Part shown: piece after piece, positions 45,698-59,105 of the stretch
Position numbering within the stretch: the stretch's first letter is position 1
How the letters are laid out: each line of letters starts with the position of its first letter
Source: Calamus simplicifolius
Lineage: Eukaryota > Streptophyta > Magnoliopsida > Arecales > Arecaceae
Direction: 5' to 3'
Assembly: GCA_900491605.1 (NCBI GenBank)
Contig: UESW01005069.1
Span: forward strand, 124,001-188,000
DNA length: 64,000 nt
Made by a program: the position numbers and the translations under genes
The notes under the pieces: model-generated
Seen by the model: the letters and a program-made list of their open reading frames with translations, nothing else
Databases searched by the model: none
Told to the model about the DNA's origin: nothing

Positions 45698-46538
45698 GTT
45701 TGGATGAAAAGAAAACTTTGGAGAAAAAAAAAAATAAAAGAAAAAATAGAAGAGAAAATAAAATTTATTTAGTTTGGATGGATAAAAAAGTTGGAAGAAA
45801 AAAAATTAAAGAAAAAAAAAGTGGTGGCCCCATATAAAAGTTTTCTCTCCGAAACCATTGAGATTTCGGAGAGAAAACTCAAAAGTGCTTTTTTTTTTTT
45901 TCATTCCAATATTGATCCTACCAAAAAAAATAATCGATGCATTTTTTTAATAATCTATAAGGATATTATTGTCATTATAAATTATCAACTTTTTCTCCTT
46001 TCTGTTTTCCTCTCACTCATCCAAACAGAAGGATGGAGAGAAAACTAGAGAGGAAAGAAAACTAGGAGGGAAAATAGGAAAGAAAATAAAAATTATCTTG
46101 TTTGCATGGAGAGAAAAGTAGGGAGGAAAGAAAACTAGAGGAGAAAACAGAAGGAAAAAAGTGGTGGGCCCCACATAAAAGTTTTCTCTCCGAAACCGGA
46201 GAGATTTTGGAGAGAAAACTCAAAAGTGCTCTTTCTTTTTTTTTTCATTCCAATATTGACCCTTCCAAAAAAAACAACCGATGCATTTTTTTTATCATCT
46301 ATAACAAGGATATTATTGTCATTGTAAATTATCAACTTTTCTTTCCTCTCTGTTTTCCTCTCACTCATCCAAACAGAAGGAGAGAAAATATTTTCTCTTT
46401 AATTTTCTTTCCTTCCAGTTTTCTTTCCTTCCAGTTTTCTTTCCTCCCACTTTTCTCTCCATTCAAACAGAGAATTTTTTCCTCCCACTTTTCTCTCCTC
46501 CCAGTTTTCTTTCCTCCCACTTTTCTCTCCATCCAAAC
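45698..46538. mobile_element. MITE-like element, internally duplicated (period about 340 bp)
   Basis: Ends GTTTGGATGAAAAGAAAA and TTTTCTCTCCATCCAAAC are inverted repeats. Inside, a block containing gtttt ctctccgaaacc and gagagaaaactcaaaagtgc occurs at about 45815-45890 and again at 46155-46235. This suggests two elements side by side or a tandem copy. Pyrimidine-rich repeats of ttttctttcctcccac fill 46400-46530. Confidence 0.65.
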
Positions 46539-46739
46539 AAAGCATGGTTTTGCTTTAATGTAGTCAAATTTAAGAATTAATTGTTTTATTTATTTTTGGA
46601 TCCATACAAATTTTAAAGTAACTCTATTATTTTATCTTTTTCATCTTTAAAATTCATGAACCACGTCACCCGAATTCACCTCTTCTACCACCTTTGGATC
46701 TACATAATTTATGAATAATAAAGATAAAAAAATAAAAAT

Positions 46740-47002
46740 GGCAGGATGGCTTCGAAGTCCTTACAGATCCAAAGATAAAAATGATGCTCGAATTTTAAAC
46801 CTAGCTATATTCAAATATAGCTAAGTCTACCTCTAGATATAGACACAGGTCTGATCATCTTCTCACTCTTGAATCCATAAAATTCATAGATTCCAAATAT
46901 AGAAATGATGTAAAAAATGGATGGCTTAAAAATCCGTATAGATTAAATGGTGAGAAAAGTGACCGAATCTTAAACTTAGCTACGTTCAGATATAGCTAAA
47001 CT

Positions 47003-47012
<10 letters not shown>
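46740..47012. repeat. Direct repeat, period about 175 bp, with palindromic gctatattcaaatatagc
   Basis: ggatggctt occurs at about 46744 and 46919, followed in both copies by 'gaat.ttaaac.tagcta..ttca.atatagcta'. A related pair lies at 53808-54000. Confidence 0.6.

Positions 47013-47034
<22 letters not shown>
47009..47034. repeat. (TA)n microsatellite
   Basis: AT dinucleotide run at the end of the 175-bp repeat. Confidence 0.9.
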
Positions 47035-47035
<1 letters not shown>

Positions 47036-49500
47036 CAAAGAAAGAGAAAAAAAAGAGAATTAAACTAAACTTATATTAATGCATAGCCAATCTCAAATTT
47101 GGTCATCTTCCTTATTATTAGGTCTGTAAAAGGATGTAAAAGTCAAAAAAATAACCCATTAATTGCTAGTACCTGCTTTAAAAAAAATTCAATAAAATAA
47201 ATAAAAACATATGAAATATAAATATAAGCAGATTTTAAGTAAATGCAAATCTTTTAGGAATGATGTCAATACTTATTCCACAAAATAACTCTTATATAAA
47301 AAATAGCTAATTCGAACAAATAAACAACTGGTTTGCTGGTAAAGATATAGGAATAAAAAATTATTAGATCAAATATATGATATTTTATGCACCCCGAAGC
47401 ATGAAGGATATGAAGGCTAAATACATGGCATATAGGCATTGGCTACATATTAACATTTTATAAATGCACCTCGTTTTTTATGATGCCATCACGTATAGAA
47501 TAGTTTTGTTTATTCCTCCACTTTTTTTGTTTACAATCCAAATTAAGTGTTTATTGATTTAAGCTTATTTTTTATTCTAAATATATTGATGTTTATTCAT
47601 CCATAGGATAACTGTTTAGCGTCGCCTCTAAAATAATTAGTATTTATTTATATTATTTATATTTATATTTTCTATTTATATTTATTTTTACCTATATTTA
47701 TTTATTTTATTATATCTTTTTAATAGAAAATGATGATTAAAAAAATTTTTAGCTTTAAGATCAATGTAGAACTAATGGTCGAGGAGGCAATTAAATTTGG
47801 ACTTGGCTAATCCATTTCTCTCTTTATAAACACATTCTCTCCATGCACACACGAAGGAATTCATATTATAGCAGCTACTAGGATAGGAGATGATAAATAG
47901 TATCTAGAGGGAGGTCTTCTCAACGCATGTCTTTCAATTTCTTAACTCTATTCATAATTGGCGATCCAATTAAGTCTTCTAATCAATTGTTTGTAACCTA
48001 TAGAGGAAGCTTGCTCCAAATAAGAGATCATGAACAATCAACCAAACTAACATAATGCCATTTGAGACAAATTCATTCATCAAAGCGAATGATTAATATA
48101 GAATTGATTGATTTGATTCCACCGGTAAGCCTTACTCGGTTTGCCCGAATGGTTCCACTAGAACGATGATCATAGAATGATGAACTTTTTGAATGTTTTA
48201 CGAGAATAAACTATCATCAAGATAAAATGGTTTACCTTTGTAACATATTATAATAATTCAAAATTTCATTCTAAATAAAATAAAAAAATTTAAAATTTTT
48301 AATCTTTTATAAATAGTTAAAATTTATTTCTAATATATATAGTCGAGATGAAATTAAACACATACTAACATTGGACTGTTCATCAAGCTTAATTTTTAAA
48401 TTTACATACAAATTTAAATCTGAATATCTAATTTATTCTAATTTACAAACTCTATAAGAATCTTAATAATGATCTTATTGAAGATGATATTTAGGTTTTT
48501 TTAATATATATATATATAAGTAAGCAAGATATTGTCTAGCCAATATCACACCATACAAATACCAACATATGCTCTCATACATTCTTTGCGCAACTAGTTA
48601 GGTTCTATGAGTGCTAAACATTGTAAAAATTTTCTCCCAAACGATATAATTGAAACATGGCATGTAACAGCCATTGCAATAATATCAAAATCTTCCTTGA
48701 TTAATACGCATACTGTTTAGTACAAGGATTTTTACTGCAACCATACAGTGACATAATCAAACAATATATTTGGTATATTGAAGACTTATTCTTAATGTAA
48801 CACAGAGGCTTGATCGGACAAATAATAACGATTAAAAGATCCTAATTGTTTTTAACATTATAATGATTTCTGTTGTGGTCCAGTTCTATTATTAAGAGAT
48901 ATTGGTGTCATTAAATTGGAACCTTGGTTCAGCGTGAAGCATATGGCATGCAGCATTCATTGTCCTAGCTACTACTATGTCTTTGCTTGTTTGGATGCAT
49001 CCAATATGTGATATCTCTTTCATAAGTAGAAAGCCCATCAGAAAGCCCCTAGGAGAGAAGGTGGCCAAAAATCTTCTGTTGGAGGTTCCAATAATTCAAC
49101 TGCTAGGGATGTCTTGCAAGTGGAGGAGTGGGGCTTCCAATTATTCTCATTTTGTCAACTACTATATCTGACTGTCATATCCATTGCTTGTGACAGTGAC
49201 AGACATGCGAAAAGCTGGTAGATTTCATCTGTCAATTAATGTGCAATCTGTTTTTAATATGATGAATATTTTGCACCCTTTAAAGTTTGTGCAAGCTAGA
49301 AAAATCTTAGATGCCATAAAGGCAAGAGAGGAGGATTCATATTCTCGATCTCCATTCTAAAACTAAGGGAAGCTTGGTAGGGTGCTGAAATAAACATGAT
49401 GTACTGCTAGATATCTGCTATTTGGTTTTGATGCAAAGTAAAATTATCATTGAATTAATATTCGCTCATATGACAAAAAATTAAGATCATTTTTTATTTC
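47035..49500. other. Intergenic, AT-rich, no gene recognised
   Basis: No ORF with a recognisable domain; no clear repeat boundary. Confidence 0.5.
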
Positions 49501-49504
49501 TGCC

Positions 49505-50175
49505 TGTCAAGTATTACACTCGAAAAAAGATAAATCACTACGCTCCAACAAGACTGGGCCATTTTCATACATCGGCAAGACCGAGCCATTCCCATACCTC
49601 GACAAGCCAATGACAGCCAAGAGCCGAGTATGACTCTCCAACCATGATCAACAGAGATTTAAACCCCTAATTATATGGCGGGATTTCAGCCACGTCAGCT
49701 CCCCGCACCTCAAGAAGAAAATCAAGTCAAGTATAACCTGTTACCTATAAAAACCAAATAATCAAAAAGCTCCAATCAGCTTTCTCGACCATGATCCTTG
49801 TAACAAACAAGATTTGAATCTCACTAGCCTCGTAACAAACTTGATTCGAATCAGATTCAAATCATTTCGATTTTTTACTTCCCAAGACACGTTCGAAAAG
49901 TCAGGTGAATAACCCGCCAATATTCAGACAGTCTATAAATACTTGTCCTAAAATTTTTCAGGTACACATACTCTTTTACTGAGAACTCGACAAAGCTTAA
50001 GCAGAGTTTTCAACTCTCGAGAAGCCATTTTTAAGGGACTCTTTTGCAGGAGCTTTCTTCTCATATCTGCTTGCTGTGAATTTTCACTGACTTAGATGTT
50101 GAAGGGTTTTTCGCAGGGGCCACCTTCTGCGCTTCTGACGTAAAAACTATTTTGCAGGTTCATCCAGACAAGAGA
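49505..50175 (+). repeat. Tat-like gypsy LTR (solo or truncated), boundaries approximate
   Basis: Promoter-like CTATAAATACTTG at about 49931-49943. Then cactgacttagatgttgaag (about 50087) and gggtttttcgcagg match the R/U5 layout of the LTRs at 26294 and 43041. A start at tgtcaagtattacac and an end near ttcatccag or gatcatca are possible. I could not find a matching target duplication, so one end may be lost. Confidence 0.5.
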
Positions 50176-50589
50176 TCATCATCCTGATCCTAACGAGAAT
50201 CACACCCAAGTCAAAGAATGAGATTTTATGGCAACAGATTTGAAGGAGATTCTCAAGCAGCTGACTCCAATAGAGCTCTTGATAGAGAGATTCAAGCTAA
50301 CTATGAGGTGATCTTGGATGACAAAGTTACTTTGTTGTGCTCTTGTCCTTACTGCAGGTTTCACATGTGTACAGTGAGGTGAATAATGTCGTAGATTATA
50401 GCCTTCCAAGAAAGGACTTCATTCATGTCATCCTATGTATCAAGTTACAACTTTTTGGTAGGTTCTTTTTTGGCAACCTTGGTCGATGCATCTCCTATCA
50501 AGTTCTATATTATTGTTAAGAGTGCAATTCCAGGGAACGATCGAAAAAAAGGCAATGAGACTCATGTCCACTAGTTGGCACTCCTCTTA

Positions 50590-50700
50590 GGCCTTGTTTA
50601 GGATAGCTGTTAGGTTTAATTAACTATGGGAAACAACTATATACCTTATGTAGCTAATGATAGATGATTGCTGTTGGCCCCTTCCATCCTAAACAAAGCC
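50590..50700. mobile_element. Tourist-like MITE (111 bp) with TTA target duplication
   Basis: TIRs GGCCTTGTTTAGGAT and ATCCTAAACAAAGCC pair with one mismatch. TTA flanks both ends (50587-50589 and 50701-50703), as for PIF/Harbinger-derived MITEs. No ORF. Confidence 0.8.
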
Positions 50701-50703
50701 TTA

Positions 50704-51252
50704 ATCCAACTTCAAATCTAATGATTATGTCATTTTACTTTTATATTACTCAATAAAAAAATGAAAAAAAATGCATATATGAATCTAAATATAAGCTAGT
50801 CACTATTCAAAATTATAGTTGTTGGAAGGGGAATATTGGAAGCGTCGAGTAATTGTTAGAAAGGTGACTGAAAATAGTTTTGGCCATTTTCGATTCAAAT
50901 GAAGTGGTTATTGGTACCCATCTATTAGATGATTGAGAGTGAAGAACTAAATTCTATCATTCTTATATGAAGTAATGAAGATCTTATCTCATTAAAATTA
51001 TCACTAGTAAGACATTAGAATCAGTATATGCACATAGATATATATTTATGCAGGCATGCATACATGCATGTGTAAGGTGCATGCAATCCATTCTTGGCTC
51101 GCATTTAATCGGATTAGGCCTCTATTTAAAAGCCCATTCTCCAATTGAGTGCCCGAGTCTCCGCTAATTTTTTCTTCCTCTCTAGCTTGAGTTTTCTTCT
51201 ATTCTATCACCGAAACATCATCGAAGGTGGGTAAGCCATGTCTCTTCCCTGA
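50704..51252. other. Intergenic between two MITEs
   Basis: No gene recognised. Confidence 0.5.
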
Positions 51253-51587
51253 GATAGTGTTTGAAATAGAAATAAAAGGAGATATTCAGAGAATATCCCC
51301 TCTTATTTTCAAAAGCCATAACTATAAGGGATAGCTAGAAATAAAGTTAACCAAAGGGATAATCTATGGTTAACCATGGGTTATTCCTTCAATTTATTCT
51401 CTAGAAAATGTAGAAATAGCTGGTTATCCCTTCAAATAAGAGTAAAAAAAAGTTATTCTATGGATTTACCTTTTTACATTTGATATGATCAATGAGATAG
51501 ACAAGGGATATTCCTAGGGATAGCCAGGGGATAAACTCTATCCCGTACACTTATCCATGGATAATATTTTTTCTATCAAATACTACC
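51253..51587. mobile_element. PIF/Harbinger-like MITE (about 335 bp)
   Basis: Left end GATAGTGTTTGA and right end TCAAATACTACC are inverted repeats (with one A insertion and two substitutions). The flanks are tga on the left and tta on the right, a possible decayed TTA duplication. Confidence 0.6.
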
Positions 51588-53340
<1,753 letters not shown>

Positions 53341-53807
53341 TTGATATGCTCAGTTCAGAAAAATGTAGATATTACACGTTTCTACCTCACTATTCTCTCA
53401 TGCCCTTTTTCAAATATTAAAGTATAGCAAAACTATGGCTTGGAATGTGTGCTGAAATGTTTGTTAATCGGGCTATCGGGTGGGCTCAGGATGTTACAGG
53501 AATACTTAGCTTTATTTTTTTAATTTAGCTTTATGGTTGAAAGAACCATTATAATCTATCTAGATCTCTTAATGCAGAGATAATGATTACATAATTTTAT
53601 ATGTTACTACGGATTGGAGCTACCATTGGTTATGCCAATCTCCATTTGTTAACGAACATTATTCATGTTTATATGGCTTATACATGTGATGTTTGAGAAA
53701 TTGGGGGCTGATATTTTTGAAGGTTTAACCCTACTACAAGTTTTGTGGGCCATCCATCATGCCTTAGTTTGAAACATTAGATTTAAGGCATGACACATAT
53801 ACGTAAA

Positions 53808-54005
53808 ATTTGGCTACATTCGAATATAGCTAAACTCAGGATACCATTATCTTTCCATTCTTATATTTATACAATTTTTGAAATCATCGTACTTTTTTTA
53901 TCCTTTTTTATCTTTCAAACTTATGAACTTTGCAAATTTAAGAATAAAAAAGATGATCAAATTAGACTTAGATATATTCAAATATAGCCAAATCTGTCTC
54001 TTTAT
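53808..54005. repeat. Repeat related to 46740-47012
   Basis: gctacattcgaatatagcta at about 53811 and gatatattcaaatatagcc at about 53970 enclose an AT-rich middle, like the spacing in 46740-47012. Confidence 0.5.
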
Positions 54006-55000
54006 ATAGGTACAAATCATATAAAAATCAACACAAACATGAGAAAGACTATAAGAAATGGTTGACAATCAATTTTATTTAGTTCTTACATGTTTAACAC
54101 TCTAGCTTCTTTGCTCCACAAAGCTACCTTATTCATTGTTAATTGGCCTAAATAATAGCTATGCGTTCCTTTCAAATGAAACCACATAAGATTCTTGTCA
54201 CAGTTAAATAAAAAGGAAACCTCTCACCATGATGAGTAAACAAAAAAAGAAACCTATCAATAGATTCACCCTTCAATACATAGGATGGTAATAAGATAGG
54301 AAGGAGCGAAGCTAAATTAGAAATCATAATCCTTACCGAAAAAATAATTTTTATTTTTACAAACTAAGATTTTTTATTTATATTTATGTATCGTAGGTAA
54401 TGATAAATTTTCATGCATGCCTGTTCTATTCTTTTCATAAATAAAAATTATAAAATTATAATATAACCTTAACAGATTAAAGATGATGGAAAGGAGTAAT
54501 CAAGGTTGAAAAATAATATTTATATATATAAACTACATTAATATATATAGAACATATAAAGTATTATATCATTTAAATATGGATAAATAAGAAGAGATGA
54601 AAGAGATTAGCATATATTTAATTTGTTTCTGCTCCACCCTATTTTCATCATCTACGAGAACAAGAATATTTTTCGTTCTTATCTCCGCCCTCATCCCAAT
54701 GTGATGATGGTTTAGACACGCAGGTTCCAGGTCTGCAGTTGAGATTGTCCTCCTACTGCTCTATAAATCACACCATCCCTGATTAATTAATGACACTATA
54801 AGGGCTACTCTCTGTGAGCAGCAGTGAGGCAGATGAAGTGCATTAAAGGCCGTATAATCAATAATATATACATGCCATGGTACTGATGTCCGAACAAGAT
54901 CTTTGTCAAGCAAACAAAGTAGGATTTCGGGCCTGGTTCTTCAAACGATGATGTTCTGTTGGTGGCCGTTGCCAGTACGTCAAATAGTTGAAAGCTCTAC
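54006..55000. other. Intergenic, AT-rich, no gene recognised
   Basis: No recognisable coding region. Confidence 0.5.
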
Positions 55001-55002
55001 GA

Positions 55003-55076
55003 TCTAGAAGAAGAAGAAGAAGGAGGAGGAGGAGGAGGAGGAGGAGAGGAAGAAGAAGAAGAAGAAGAAGAAGAGA
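55003..55076. repeat. (AAG)n/(AGG)n microsatellite
   Basis: A compound trinucleotide run, agaagaag then aggaggagg then agaagaag. Confidence 0.95.
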
Positions 55077-55384
55077 GAACTACTGAATGGAGTGTAGACA
55101 GTGAATGATGGACGTCAACACAACTCAAAGGGTACAGCATTGAATTGAAATGAAGAGGGACAGGCAGGCAGGCTGGGTGGCAGGCAGGCAAGCAGCAACC
55201 CTCCTCTTCTGGCTCACATCACGTTTCCTCTCCCAACGACAGCGAGCAGCACCGACAGCTTGTCCGTTTCCTATCAACGGATGGACATCGTTCAAGAGGA
55301 TCCGAGATAGCCAACTTAAAGGCTTCCTTTTTTTTTTTTTTCTCTTTTTGTTTAGATGGTCAGCCAGCCAGTCTCTCTTTGGGC

Positions 55385-55690
55385 CAAAAGATGCTTTGAA
55401 TTTGATTGATGCAAGGAAAAGACTTTGTGCACTGCCTTCGGTGCACAAAGCATGCTTGAATTTGATTGATGCAAGAAAAAGATTTTATGCTCCATCTTCG
55501 CTGCACAAAGACATGCACTTGAGCGTGCGTTCATGCATGCATACATGCAAAGCATACCGTAGTCTAATGAACCTTGCATGCATGCTTGGCATCATTTTCG
55601 ATGCACAAAGTCATGCACTTGAGCGCGCGTCCATGTATATCCAACCGTGCCCGACTTTATGCATCGAAGATTATGCACAGTCTTTTCCTT
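55385..55690. repeat. Short imperfect tandem repeats, units of about 55-60 bp and about 100 bp
   Basis: 'ttgaatttgattgatgcaag.aaaaga' occurs at about 55396 and 55456. 'gcacaaag.catgcacttgagcg' occurs at about 55503 and 55602. Several gcatgcatgc palindromes lie between. An ORF of 180 codons (55150-55692) runs through it with no recognisable domain. Confidence 0.6.
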
Positions 55691-55699
55691 AATACAATA

Positions 55700-57230
55700 C
55701 TTTTCAGCAAAGGGAATAAGCTGGATGAACGTTTGCATTGCAAAAAAAAAAAAATAGATAAGCACTCGGCATTGTCAAAACAGTCTTTTATGGTTTAAAA
55801 TATTATCAAAATAAACCTATATTCTCAATAAAATTATAAATATATAAATATTTAAGTGTGATATTTTAAATTATATTAATATAATTTGATAATATTTTAA
55901 AATATAAAATATCTAAGTATAACAGCTAAACTCCTTGAATACATAAGATAGTTAAATGTAACATTTTTAATCGTATCAATCTAATTTGATAATACCTAAA
56001 TCATCGGTACTTACCTATATTTTACTTTAAATTATATAAAGCAGCCCACTGACCGATTTATATGGCCTTTTATTTTTTATATATTTTGTGACATGTAATG
56101 CAGAAATTTGAAAAAGGAAAAAAAAAAAAAGGATTTCCTATGCAAATGTACATGATTAATACTACTAAAAATTTTAGATAAAGTATAAATTTTAAAATAC
56201 TTTTAGCATGAGTTATTTTCTAATAAAATGTCTTTCTGTGAATTTGTTAATGTTTATTTAATATACTGGGTTCCTAGGAAAGTTGTTAAAATATAAGCTT
56301 AGATTTGCAGGTTATATAGAACTCGGTCAATAATGCATATAATTATGAAATTACTGATGATAGTTTTTCTAAGGCAGCTTAGTATGGTTTAAACCTTTAG
56401 GAAAGAAATCTAGCTAGGATTAGCATTGAGATAGAAAGGTTGGAAAATATAATATTATGAAGAGACTCTTTATATTTGTATTTCAAAAGCAACATGTCTT
56501 GTCCAAAGAAAAATATTTACTTGCTCATTTGATTGATATCTAACAATAAAGATAAGCTCAATCAATACGCATGAAATCCTCATGACTTTATCACTCTCTT
56601 AAATGGACCATTCATGATTCACCAATAGCTCGAGTTTGATGAAAAATTGCTTTGGACTTAAGCTTGGCATGAATGCAATAATAAGGTTATAAGCTGATCT
56701 CAAGTAGCTCATGCCCAATGACTCCAGCAGGCTCTTGCATATATAATTCTGAACATAATTGAGATTAAGATAATGCTATATAGTAAATATACCTAACAAC
56801 TTACAATGATCTTAAATTGAATCATGGTAAAAAATTTTGTCGGAACCGTAGGTGTTTATTAATTACTCCTGCATGCATTGAACATGCCAAGCACAAGCGA
56901 TGGATGGAATCAGATACTGTGTAAGATACACCATAGATTCTAGCAGGTATGTGAAATGGCTGGCTTCCAACAGGTAGCAGGGACTGTGTGAAGGTTGGTC
57001 AGGCCATGGCCCAGTTGACTTAATGGACCTCCTAGATAGAGGCAAGGCAAGGACTTCATGAAGGTTAGTCAGGTGATGGTCCAGGAAAACTTGATGGAGA
57101 TCCTGGACAGGGACAGAGAGGATCCGTATAGTGGACAAGTTCTGCAGGTGCTAAGCCACATTTCCTTTGTACAGACATGCTTGTAGGTTTTCTTCTGGGT
57201 CCTTGCCAGGCCACAATTTATAACACAGCA
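55700..57230. other. Intergenic, no gene recognised
   Basis: AT-rich. A direct repeat with 'cttcatgaaggttagtcaggt'-like text occurs at about 56987 and 57055 (gaaggttggtcaggccatggcccag and gaaggttagtcaggtgatggtccag). Confidence 0.45.
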
Positions 57231-57232
57231 TT

Positions 57233-57705
57233 TCACATCATTTGTGAGATACTCGGGCAAAATCTCCTCATTCTTTTCCCTGATTGACTCGCTTTGTTCG
57301 TGGAGTATAACTTTAGTTTTATACTGGCTGTCAACCTACTACAATCCTTCTCTTTTATTCGGGTTGGGATTATATAGTTGATGAAAAATATTACAAACAA
57401 TTGTCTGATGAATAGTCTGAAATGTTGAACAAACTGTATGTCAATGAATACTAAAGAGTCCATGAAGGATGCTTTAGAAGTCCATGAAATGCTTTTATTG
57501 ATGAAAAGAAACCTTTCAATGACTGCTATATTCTTTTCTCCAGAGATCTTCTTGAGAACATCAAGAATGACCAATGATGAATATTTAGCCATCTTCTCTT
57601 GCACTGCTGGATCTTAATGAAAGATTGCAATGGGTGCAAGATCGAACACTCCAAACTTCAGCAGCTTGGATGTAGATGAATTGTGAGATAACTGCAGACA
57701 AGATC
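57233..57705 (-). pseudogene. Possible gene fragment, helical repeat-like text
   Basis: The minus strand reads across two frames: LLKFGVFDLAPIAIFH then DPAVQEKMAKYSSLVILDVL and KKISGEKNIAVIERF. It looks like a piece of an alpha-helical (armadillo-type) plant protein, but I cannot name the family. A stop or frame change separates the first two pieces (about 57615), and the tail (57233-57430) turns into unrelated text. No splice structure is evident, so it is most likely a relic. Confidence 0.3.
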
Positions 57706-58017
57706 ATCTCATGGTATCTCAAACAAAGTTTCGAGCAACAACAATTTCTATCCATATCTTCAAGTTGAGCATGTAGTTAAACTGTTCACTTAGGGCTAAT
57801 GTCATGACCCCCAATCGTGAACCCAGTCTAGGGGAATACTCTTAAAATAAACCTTAAGAGTATGCATGCTAACCTCAACTTGAACATATCATAAGATGCA
57901 ACTATAAAACCAAAACATATATATTTTCTATATTATATCACCAAACCTGTGTATGTCATCCTCATCTGATATATATACAAAACACTATTACAAAAAGTTA
58001 AATAGAATACAGTAGGT

Positions 58018-58190
58018 TTCAGAAAAAAAGACTACGTTTTTAGTAAGAAATGTAGTCTAATATTTAGACTACTTTCACAAATTTTAACAAATTAAAAGAC
58101 TACATCTATAATTAAAAACATAATTTATATTATCTTATAATATAAAAAGACTACATTTTTAATTAAGATGTAGTCTAATATAAAACTAAA
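58018..58190. repeat. CACTA subterminal repeats
   Basis: Several copies of gactacattttt and its inverse atgtagtct occur, e.g. at 58030, 58060, 58099, 58148 and 58170, some forming short hairpins. Such motifs are transposase-binding repeats in CACTA elements. Confidence 0.7.
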
Positions 58191-58309
58191 AATTTATCTT
58201 TTTTTCCTCTTCTAATTCACTTCCCTCATTTTTTTAAAAAAAACCCTCGATACCCAAACTCATATTTTCTCCCAACCATGGTTTTGTTCCCTCGTGGGAT
58301 TCATTTAGA

Positions 58310-58490
58310 TCGACGCTGGATTAGGGTTTGTTTGTGGAGACTCCACCCCACGCGGGATTAAGGTTGGAGACTCCATCACCATGTGGGATTAGGGCTTCGT
58401 TTGTGGAGACTCCACCACCATGTGGGACAGGGCTCGTTTGTGGAGACTCCACCATCACGCGGGATTAGGATTTTGTTTGTTGTCTCTGCA
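58310..58490. repeat. Tandem repeat of about 46-58 bp, four copies
   Basis: The unit is tttgtggagactccaccacc plus atgtgggattagggcttcg; four variants run between 58330 and 58480. Confidence 0.8.
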
Positions 58491-58635
58491 CTAGACTGAT
58501 TCAATCGCAGGTAATCTTCACCCTTTTTCCTTTTTTTTTTTAATTTAAAGATTGATCTAAGAGGAAGAGAGAGGGTGAGAGGGCAGTTTCGGCTAGCATT
58601 TGGTGCATGAAAGAGGGCTATCGGATGGCCCTCCC

Positions 58636-59105
58636 CTGTTACGGAAGCCGAACCGACTCCCATGTTTGGCTTGGGCCCAGCGGTGTGCCTACCAGCTCGC
58701 TAGGCCTGTGCCATGGGCGGCAGCCCCCATCGGCGTCCATACGGTGTCCGATGGGGTTTTGTCAGCCGTTCTGCTGCTTAGGGAGGAGGAGCATTATGGG
58801 AGCCAAACTGGTTCTTGTATTTGGCTCAGGATGGGCGGCATGCCTGCTCGCTGAGCCAGGGCCATGGGCAACAGCCCCCACCGACATTCAGTGGGCTTTG
58901 GCCGGCCATGCCGCCGCTCAGGGAGGAGTCTCCGTGTTACTAGAGCCGAACCGGCTCCAACGTTTGGCTCAGACCCGGTAGCATGCCCGCTAGCTTGCTG
59001 GGCCCGGACCATTGGCGGCAACCCCTACCGGCATTTGTGTGGCGTCTGGTGGGGTTTGGCTGGTCGAAGGAGGCCAGCCGTGCCGTTGCTCATAGAGGAG
59101 GAACA
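58636..59105. repeat. GC-rich tandem repeat, three copies of about 140-170 bp
   Basis: Copies begin at about 58637, 58793 and 58934. Each has 'agccgaaccg.ctcc', 'tttggctcag', 'gccatgggc..cagcccc' and 'gctcagggaggag'. The overlapping ORFs here (58600-59355) are open because of the repeat's GC-rich composition. Confidence 0.8.
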
